Below are positions 7,330 through 12,537 of a DNA stretch of 12,537 nucleotides, one piece after another. Within the stretch, counting starts at the first letter, position 1; each line of letters begins with the position of its first letter. The stretch is from Xanthobacteraceae bacterium. Its GTDB lineage: Bacteria > Pseudomonadota > Alphaproteobacteria > Rhizobiales > Xanthobacteraceae. Location of the stretch: positions 1 to 12,537 of the forward strand of contig JASHVC010000528.1 of assembly GCA_030039655.1 (NCBI GenBank). The letters run 5' to 3'. A model generated the notes under the pieces. It did not search any database and was not told the DNA's origin. It saw only the letters and a list, made by a program, of their open reading frames with translations. The translations under genes and the position numbers were made by a program.

Positions 7330-8307
7330 ATGATGGCGCCGCGCATATCTACAATCATATTGTCGGCAATTCTGGCAATGCTCGCCGCGGTGCCACCCGC
7401 ATTCGCTGCGGATTACCCGACCAAGCCGGTGCAGATCATCAACCAAGCGGCACCCGGCAGCGGCACCGACGTGCTTGGGCGCATTGTGGCCGAGCAAATG
7501 GCGCCGCGATTAGGCCAACAGGCGGTGATCGTCAGTCGTCCCGGCGCCGGCGGACTTATCGCTGCTCAGGCGGCTGCGGCAGCAGAACCGGACGGCTATA
7601 CGCTGTACATGCCGAGCAGCAGCGCGCTTATGGTCCTGCCCCAGACTCACCGGCGCTTGCCGTTCGATTTTCACCGCGATTTTGTGTCCGTCGGCATGAT
7701 CGGCACGCAACCATTGCTGATCGCCGTGTCGCCCAATCTCGGCGTGTCGTCGCTGCCGGAATTGATTGCGCTGGCCAAAAAGCAGCCCGGCGAAATTCTC
7801 TATGCCGGCAATACCCCGGGCACGCTTCCGGCTTTGACCGGCGTCATGCTCGAGCAAAGAGCCGACATTAATCTGACTTTCGTTCCTTATCCCGGCTATG
7901 CGGCGGGGCTGACCGACCTGAAGGGCGGACGGATTTCAGTCATCTTCGAGAGCATGTCCGCGCTCGCCCCCGCGGTCCAAGACGGCTCGGTCAAATTGCT
8001 GGCCGTAGCTTCCGAGCAGCGTCTGCTGCAATTTCCCGATGTTCCAACGGTTGCCGAAACCTTGCCCGGCTTCGTAGCGACCGGCTGGCTTGCTTTGCTG
8101 GCGCGTACCGGCACGCCCGATGAGATCGTGAAAACGCTCGGCGCCGCGTTGCGCGAATCTCTTGCCGACCCCGAGCTGAAGAAAAAGTTCGCGGACCTAG
8201 CCACCTTGCCGACGCCAATGTCGCCGGCCGAAATGCAAGCCTTCATCGCACACGAGGAAAAGAACTGGATCCCCGTGGTCCAAAAGGCCGGCCTCGCGGT
8301 GGAATGA
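7330..8307 (+). CDS. TctC/Bug-family tripartite tricarboxylate transporter solute-binding protein
   Basis: This 325-residue protein has a Sec signal peptide of about 26 residues ending PPAFA|ADYPTKP. Bug-family hallmarks follow: YPTKPVQIINQAAPGSGTD at the mature N-terminus, ending with the loop that binds the ligand carboxylate, then VSRPGAGGLIAAQAAAAAEPDGYTL, GEILYAGNTPGTLPALTG, and FPDVPTVAETLPGF near the C-terminal hinge. The family binds organic acids such as citrate, aromatic acids or amino acids in the periplasm. No TctA or TctB membrane subunit is in the window; such orphan receptors are common in beta- and alphaproteobacteria. The start at 7330 is the first codon of an ATGATG pair, with GAGG 8 bases upstream; a longer frame from 7141 lacks a signal. 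It is divergent from the BASS operon and ends 19 bp from the convergent decarboxylase-like gene. Confidence 0.93.
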   Translation: MMAPRISTIILSAILAMLAAVPPAFAADYPTKPVQIINQAAPGSGTDVLGRIVAEQMAPRLGQQAVIVSRPGAGGLIAAQAAAAAEPDGYTLYMPSSSALMVLPQTHRRLPFDFHRDFVSVGMIGTQPLLIAVSPNLGVSSLPELIALAKKQPGEILYAGNTPGTLPALTGVMLEQRADINLTFVPYPGYAAGLTDLKGGRISVIFESMSALAPAVQDGSVKLLAVASEQRLLQFPDVPTVAETLPGFVATGWLALLARTGTPDEIVKTLGAALRESLADPELKKKFADLATLPTPMSPAEMQAFIAHEEKNWIPVVQKAGLAVE

Positions 8308-8326
8308 GCAGAGCCCGCGAGGATCG

Positions 8327-9226
8327 CTAAGCAATCTTCAGCGCGCGTGTCGTATCGTCGAATAATTCGTCGACCGACATGCGGCGCGGAATGAGCTGCT
8401 GCTGGTGGCAAAAGTCGACGATGATTTCCAGGATCGGCCGACAGGCCTCGACGCCAAAACGATAGGGATCGAGCACGCCGCTGTCGGGCAAGCCCGTGGC
8501 CAGTTTGCTTTCGTGCAATTGACGGAAAATGTCCTGGACCACGTCAGGCCGCGAGCGCGAGAGTTCTTGCCTGACCACCAGCATGTGATTGATTGGAACG
8601 CCGCCGTGACGCTCGGCCCATTTCTGCGCGGCTGCTTCGGGGTCCGGAATGAGGTGCTTGAGTTTCAGATCGGGTAGCTTGTCGCCAACGATGCCGGCAG
8701 CGACATCGCCATCAAGCAGCATTTGTGCCAGGTCCTTGCCGTCCGACGCACGCTTGACGATGGCGGGGTCGTGATACTCGACGAGATGGGGGTCTTCGAA
8801 GGTGATCCACTCAACCTTGTTGATGTCAACCCCGTAATCGCTTGCCAGAATGCCACGCACCCACGTGCCGGTGGTCACCGTGTAGGCGCGCACGGCGACC
8901 TTCTTGCCGTTGAGATCCGAAGGCTTGAGGGCGCCGCGCTCAGGATTGTAAGCGATGGTGTGGTGCTGACCGCGGCTGACGAGAACGGCCGGCACCAGCA
9001 CGTACGGCTTGCCGTAGGCCTTGGCCTGCAAATAAGTCACGATGGCGAGTTCGGCGGCGTCGTACTTGGCTTCGCGCACCACCGCCTTGAACAAATTGTT
9101 GGCGACCTTCACCTCGGCGAAATCGAAGTCGATCAAGTCCGAGCGCACGGCACCGCTCTTAAGCGCCTTGGTGTTCGGATAGTTGCCGAGCATCGCGTGC
9201 AGTTTGACCTTTGTGGCAGTCGCCAT
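8327..9226 (-). CDS. 4,5-dihydroxyphthalate decarboxylase-like / NMT1-fold protein, copy 1
   Basis: This 299-residue protein is homologous along its length to the next gene upstream. Shared blocks are KSGAV (23-27), LNGKKVAVRAYTVTTGTWVRG (a shared core at 105-125), DGKDLAQMLLDGDVAAG (162-178), the DPYRFGVEA region (253-261) and QQQLIP (275-280). The family is usually labelled 4,5-dihydroxyphthalate decarboxylase (Pht5-like) or ABC substrate-binding protein, because the enzyme shares the periplasmic-binding-protein fold. I see no signal peptide, so it is likely cytoplasmic, which favours an enzyme; that choice is inference. The ATG at 9226 has GAGG 8 bases upstream and is preferred over the frame start at 9280. 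It is last in the four-gene run, 65 bp after its paralogue, and ends 19 bp from the convergent tctC-like gene with no obvious terminator between. Confidence 0.8.
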   Translation of the reverse strand: MATATKVKLHAMLGNYPNTKALKSGAVRSDLIDFDFAEVKVANNLFKAVVREAKYDAAELAIVTYLQAKAYGKPYVLVPAVLVSRGQHHTIAYNPERGALKPSDLNGKKVAVRAYTVTTGTWVRGILASDYGVDINKVEWITFEDPHLVEYHDPAIVKRASDGKDLAQMLLDGDVAAGIVGDKLPDLKLKHLIPDPEAAAQKWAERHGGVPINHMLVVRQELSRSRPDVVQDIFRQLHESKLATGLPDSGVLDPYRFGVEACRPILEIIVDFCHQQQLIPRRMSVDELFDDTTRALKIA

Positions 9227-9291
9227 AAGCACGTCCTCTTTCTCTTGCATTGGCCAACGCAGGATAGAGCGCGTGCGCACACCCTTGCAAA

Positions 9292-10278
9292 TTAAGGATC
9301 GATGGCGACGAAGACGTGATCGAGCCGCGGTTGTGACGGGATCAACTGCTGTTGCAGGCTGTAAGTGACCAGTGCCTCGATACTGGCGCGGTTGGCCCTC
9401 ACGCCGTAGGGCAGCGGATCGTACATCAGCGACAGAAATTTGCGGTAGCGCTTGTCTTCTGGCTTGTCGCCCTGCCCGCGCTTAAGCTCTTCAAGATAGG
9501 CCTGCTTCGCTGCCACAAACGCATTCATCAAGGATCGTGCGAGCCATGGATACCGTTTGATCGGCTCCTCTTTCACCACGATGAGGCCGTGGATCGGGTA
9601 GATGCCGCTGCGGCGGTACCACTCGGCCTCGGCCTGTTCGGCCTTGGGGATCAACTCCGGATAACCATCGGCATCAGAGGGAGTGGCTCCCGCTTTGTCC
9701 CAGCCGCTGACCGGCGGACCGGCGCGCCCGACGCCGGCCGGCCCGGTGAAGCCTGCCTGAATCTCGCCGGACCGCATCATGCTTTGCAGCGATTTTCCTT
9801 CCGGCGCGTGTATCACATTCGCGGGCAGCTTCAGCGCCTTTACGTGTTCTTCGTCGTCGACCACCCACGTCACTCTGGCGGAGTCGAGATCGTACTCGTT
9901 GACGAAGATGCCGCGGGTCCAGACGCCCGTCGTGACCGAATAGGCACGAACGCCAACCTTCTTGCCTTCCAGATCCTTCGGCAACTTGATGCCGGCATCG
10001 GGCCGTACCACGAAGCCGCCGTGATGGAAGCGGCGCGTCAGAAAAATTGGCAACGCGATGAACGGCGCACCAAGTGCGCGCGCGATCAAGTATGTGGTCG
10101 GCGCCATCTCGCAGATGTCGAACTCGAGGTCGCGAACCATACGGCGAAACGCGCCGATAATGGGAACGACCTGAACGAAGTCTGGGTCGACGCCCTCGAT
10201 CGGCACGGCGCCCGACTTCACCGCTTGTGTGTGACCGTAATCGGCGATGGCGATTGTGAGCCGAGGTTGATCCGCCAT
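9292..10278 (-). CDS. 4,5-dihydroxyphthalate decarboxylase-like / NMT1-fold protein, copy 2
   Basis: This 328-residue protein is a paralogue of the downstream gene. It shares the N-terminal block YGHTQAVKSGAV (14-25), GKKVGVRAYSVTTGVWTRGI (105-124), EGKSLQSMMRSGEIQAGF (160-177), DPLPYGVRANRASIE (287-301) and QQQLIPSQPRLDHVF (309-323). It is longer mainly through a glycine/proline-rich insertion (about 178-212) and a charged stretch around 260-280. There is no signal peptide, so a cytoplasmic enzyme or ligand-binding protein is likelier than an exported transport receptor. Known family members decarboxylate 4,5-dihydroxyphthalate to protocatechuate, but the divergence between the two copies means substrates may differ. 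The ATG at 10278 comes only 11 bases after the DUF3500 stop and has no strong ribosome binding site, which suggests translational coupling to that gene. Confidence 0.8.
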   Translation of the reverse strand: MADQPRLTIAIADYGHTQAVKSGAVPIEGVDPDFVQVVPIIGAFRRMVRDLEFDICEMAPTTYLIARALGAPFIALPIFLTRRFHHGGFVVRPDAGIKLPKDLEGKKVGVRAYSVTTGVWTRGIFVNEYDLDSARVTWVVDDEEHVKALKLPANVIHAPEGKSLQSMMRSGEIQAGFTGPAGVGRAGPPVSGWDKAGATPSDADGYPELIPKAEQAEAEWYRRSGIYPIHGLIVVKEEPIKRYPWLARSLMNAFVAAKQAYLEELKRGQGDKPEDKRYRKFLSLMYDPLPYGVRANRASIEALVTYSLQQQLIPSQPRLDHVFVAIDP

Positions 10279-10289
10279 GTCAGGTCGTA

Positions 10290-11582
10290 TCAGTCGCGAG
10301 TGAAGCGATGCCGGGTGGGAGTCGCTGGCCGGTCATGATGGTGATGGCGGGCGCTTTGGTGATGGGGCGACGTCTCGTAATGAAGGCGTAAGAGGTCCAT
10401 GCCGAAGTCGTTGCCGTTGGGCGTGCGGACGATGGTGTGGACGTGAAATTTCTTCGGCTCGGGATTGTTCAGCACGACCCCACTCTGGTGATCAAACTCG
10501 ATCATCACCACCGGACTTTGGATGCGATAATAGAAAGGACTGTCTTCATCCAGACCACCGGCCCAGCAGAAATGAGTGGCGGCAAAATCCCGTTCCACGT
10601 CGTTCATGCGTGCCGCGAGCGACCCTGGAGGGAGCGTGGACAGATAGCATTGCGTCAGATCGAGTAGCGCTTGACGTTGCTGGGGCGCAAGTTCGGTCCC
10701 ACGGACACCTTCATAAGGAATGATCGCATTGTTTTTTTGACGCGCGCTAAGGATCAAGCCGTCGACACCCTGATGCCGGCCAGGCGGAAGCCGGTCGGGA
10801 AGGAGACTGTCGGAAAAGATTGCCTTGCGCTTTTGCTCCGCTGACAGATTGCGGGCAAACTGCAATCCGAGGCGCTCTTCGTCCTCGAATGCGGCTATAC
10901 CGGCGTATTTCCCCGCATCCGCATGGCTCGGCTCTGCCCCCATGAAGGTCGGCGTCAACGTCATCTGATCGCCTAGGACGAAGCAAGTGATGATCAAATG
11001 ATGGCCGCTGATCTGCCAGCCCCACGGCTCGACCATGGAAGGCTCGCCGTAGATGTGCAGTTGGTAGGACCACTCGCCAAGCAGCAGCGGGGCCCCGACG
11101 AGTTCACCGAGAAAGGCATTGAGCTTCATCAGATTGCGCGCTTTTTGGTAACCGGCAGCGCTGAGACTAGCCCGCACCACCGCCATGGCCGTCTGCCGCA
11201 GACCTTCCGAAACTTCGTCGAGCCGAAGACCGAATCTCTCGTAGCGGGCGATGCTGTTCTGCCAGAGCTCCCGCTCCCGCGATTCAAGCGGAAGGCAAAC
11301 CATCTCTTTTTGCTCCTGGCTCAGTTGCGCCAGGAGTGCCAAAGTCGCTTTCAAGATTTCCCGCGTAGGTGCGGATTCAGACCGTAGCGCAAAAAGACCA
11401 GGAACGACGTTACCGTCAGTGGTGACGCCCTTGAGGGGCGTTGACAGGTATTTTTCGACGCCGGCTTTCTCTTTCGGGCCACGGTCCGGTATTACCGCGT
11501 CAAAAAACTGCTGGGTGGATTTTCCGAAGTGAACGGCCTTGCCCATTTCCGGGACGAATTTGCGAAAATCGGACTTTGACAT
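10290..11582 (-). CDS. DUF3500 family protein of unknown function
   Basis: This 430-residue protein matches what I know of the DUF3500 family. Marks are the region GEWSYQLHIYGEPS (169-182), WGWQISGHHL (187-196), PTFMGAEPSH (211-220), the acidic FDHQSGVV (363-370) and the C-terminal HVHTIVRTPNGNDFGMDLL (380-398). The conserved His194/His195 and the HVH motif look like possible metal or substrate ligands, which is inference; no activity is established to my knowledge. I see no signal peptide or membrane segment. The tail (401-430) is unusually histidine-rich. The ATG at 11582 has AGGA 10 bases upstream and a stronger GGAGG 18 bases upstream, rather far for a normal site. It starts 53 bp after the flavin monooxygenase stop and ends 11 bp before the first decarboxylase-like gene, so it sits inside the presumed operon. 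Confidence 0.82.
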   Translation of the reverse strand: MSKSDFRKFVPEMGKAVHFGKSTQQFFDAVIPDRGPKEKAGVEKYLSTPLKGVTTDGNVVPGLFALRSESAPTREILKATLALLAQLSQEQKEMVCLPLESRERELWQNSIARYERFGLRLDEVSEGLRQTAMAVVRASLSAAGYQKARNLMKLNAFLGELVGAPLLLGEWSYQLHIYGEPSMVEPWGWQISGHHLIITCFVLGDQMTLTPTFMGAEPSHADAGKYAGIAAFEDEERLGLQFARNLSAEQKRKAIFSDSLLPDRLPPGRHQGVDGLILSARQKNNAIIPYEGVRGTELAPQQRQALLDLTQCYLSTLPPGSLAARMNDVERDFAATHFCWAGGLDEDSPFYYRIQSPVVMIEFDHQSGVVLNNPEPKKFHVHTIVRTPNGNDFGMDLLRLHYETSPHHQSARHHHHDRPATPTRHRFTRD

Positions 11583-11635
11583 TGCAATATGATCCTGATT
11601 CCTCCGGCGCGCTTCTTCTTGTCGTACCTTGGCTC

Positions 11636-12537
11636 CTAGTCTCGCATCCCCGTCTGCTTGAGCAGCGGATATGTCACCTCGCGAAACTCGCGCATCCCTT
11701 CCATATAGCGGGGCCAGGAAAGCAGCACGCCGTCGAGACCGATCTTCGACAGCGTTGCCAGGCCATCGACGATCTGCTCCTTGGTGCCGATCAGCGGAAA
11801 GCCGCCCCAGCCGGAGATCATCATCTCGGCCATGGCCTTCCGCCGCTCCTCCGGATAGTCGCGCTGATTGATCTCTGCGCCCATCGTATCGATGACGTTG
11901 CGCGCAGCGACCCAGTCGCCCTTCTCATGCACATAATAATTGTAGAAGTCGCGCGCTTCCTTCTCAGTCTCGGCCTGCACGAGGGTGGCGTTGCTCCACA
12001 CCTTCACTTCGCGGCCGTATTCCTGGCGCGCCAGCTGGTAATAGGCGGCGACGTGCGCGGTGTTGGTGGCGATATCGTGGGTGCGGATGTTGGTGAACAC
12101 GAGATCGCAGTGCTTGCAAGCGAAATGCCGGCCGCGTTCCGAGGAGCCAGCATTCATGATCGCCGGATACGGGTACTGGATCGGCTTCGGCTGTAAATAG
12201 CCGTCGCTGATTTTATAGAACTTGCCTTCGTGGTCGAAGCGCTCGTCCTGCGTCCACAGCCGCTTGACGATGGAGAGCCATTCCTCGGCGCAGGCATAGC
12301 GGTCCTCGTGCTCGAGCAGCGAGACGTTGAACATCTCCATCTCGGAAAAATTCCAGCCGTTCACCACATTGAGGATGTAGCGGCCGTTGGAAATGTGATC
12401 GATGACCGTCGACTGCTTGGCGGAGACGATCGGATGATTGAGCGCCACATGCGAAGTAGACACTACGCCGGAATGGCGCGTGGCACCGGCGACCCCCGCC
12501 GCCCACGTATAGGTCTCGAAGCCCGGCCCCTGCGGAT
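11636..12537 (-). CDS. LLM-class flavin-dependent monooxygenase, N-terminus cut by window edge
   Basis: The frame is open to the right edge, giving 299 visible residues and the stop at 11636; a luciferase-like protein of this type is usually about 350-390 residues, so 50-90 N-terminal residues lie outside. A GTG at 12463 is internal, because coding sequence (GPGFETYTWAAGVAGATRHS) continues upstream of it. Recognisable blocks are NGRYILNVVNGWNFSEMEMF, the RYACAEEWLSIVKRLW helix, FDHEGKFYKI and the IMNAGSSERGRHFACKHCD phosphate-binding region. These recall the RutA/SfnG/SsuD group, which uses reduced FMN and oxygen to open pyrimidine rings or cleave C-S bonds. The C-terminal part includes GTKEQIVDGLATLSKIGLDGVLLSWPRY, as typical of LLM barrels. 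No partner flavin reductase is visible. It is the first visible gene of the run with DUF3500 and the two decarboxylase-like genes. The substrate is unknown. Confidence 0.92.
   Translation of the reverse strand, partial: PQGPGFETYTWAAGVAGATRHSGVVSTSHVALNHPIVSAKQSTVIDHISNGRYILNVVNGWNFSEMEMFNVSLLEHEDRYACAEEWLSIVKRLWTQDERFDHEGKFYKISDGYLQPKPIQYPYPAIMNAGSSERGRHFACKHCDLVFTNIRTHDIATNTAHVAAYYQLARQEYGREVKVWSNATLVQAETEKEARDFYNYYVHEKGDWVAARNVIDTMGAEINQRDYPEERRKAMAEMMISGWGGFPLIGTKEQIVDGLATLSKIGLDGVLLSWPRYMEGMREFREVTYPLLKQTGMRD

Noticed and set aside
6183..7358. Minus-strand open frame of 391 codons overlapping the BASS gene
   Set aside because: It is another frame of the same strand; its product is arginine-rich and lacks membrane segments, unlike the real reading frame.
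9352..10338. Plus-strand open frame of 328 codons
   Set aside because: It mirrors the decarboxylase-like gene on the minus strand and has no family resemblance.
11441..12196. Plus-strand open frame of 251 codons
   Set aside because: It is antisense to the flavin monooxygenase and part of DUF3500, with no recognisable product.
1..12537. Mobile element, prophage or CRISPR content
   Set aside because: I see no transposase, integrase, phage gene, terminal inverted repeats or regularly spaced repeats.

Overview
The window looks like part of a GC-rich alphaproteobacterial chromosome, probably Rhizobiales and Bradyrhizobium-like. This is inferred from three things: high third-position GC with long antisense open frames, a DegP of the rhizobial type, and a small protein that resembles a family I know from bradyrhizobia. 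It holds ten protein genes, two of them cut by the window edges. I see no tRNA, rRNA, CRISPR array, insertion sequence, phage gene or transcriptional regulator.

Left part (1-2044, minus strand): an orphan HlyD-type membrane fusion protein (965-2044) lies 50 bp upstream of an NMT1/SsuA-type substrate-binding protein with a Tat-like signal (1-914, cut at its C-terminus). The partner membrane and ATPase subunits are not in the window. A small hypothetical gene (2217-2438) is transcribed divergently from the HlyD gene. It converges on degP across about 200 bp that contains two strong inverted-repeat structures.

Middle (2635-8307): a DegP/HtrA periplasmic serine protease (2635-4188, minus) has a 216-bp upstream gap. 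Next is a tight two-gene operon on the minus strand, a bile acid:sodium symporter-like (BASS) permease (6212-7177) followed 16 bp later by an acetolactate-synthase-like thiamine diphosphate enzyme (4405-6195). Divergent from it is a TctC/Bug-type solute-binding protein (7330-8307) without its membrane subunits. Together they suggest uptake of a small organic acid and ThDP-dependent processing of a 2-oxo acid; the substrate is unknown.

Right part (8327-12537, minus): four co-directional genes read in the order LLM-class flavin-dependent monooxygenase (cut at its N-terminus), DUF3500 protein, and two tandem paralogues of the 4,5-dihydroxyphthalate decarboxylase-like / periplasmic-binding-protein-fold family. 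The gaps are 53, 11 and 65 bp. Neither paralogue has a signal peptide, so cytoplasmic enzymes are more likely than transport receptors. This set is the best candidate in the window for an undescribed catabolic pathway, possibly for an aromatic or heterocyclic carboxylate. Its function is inferred from families and neighbourhood only.
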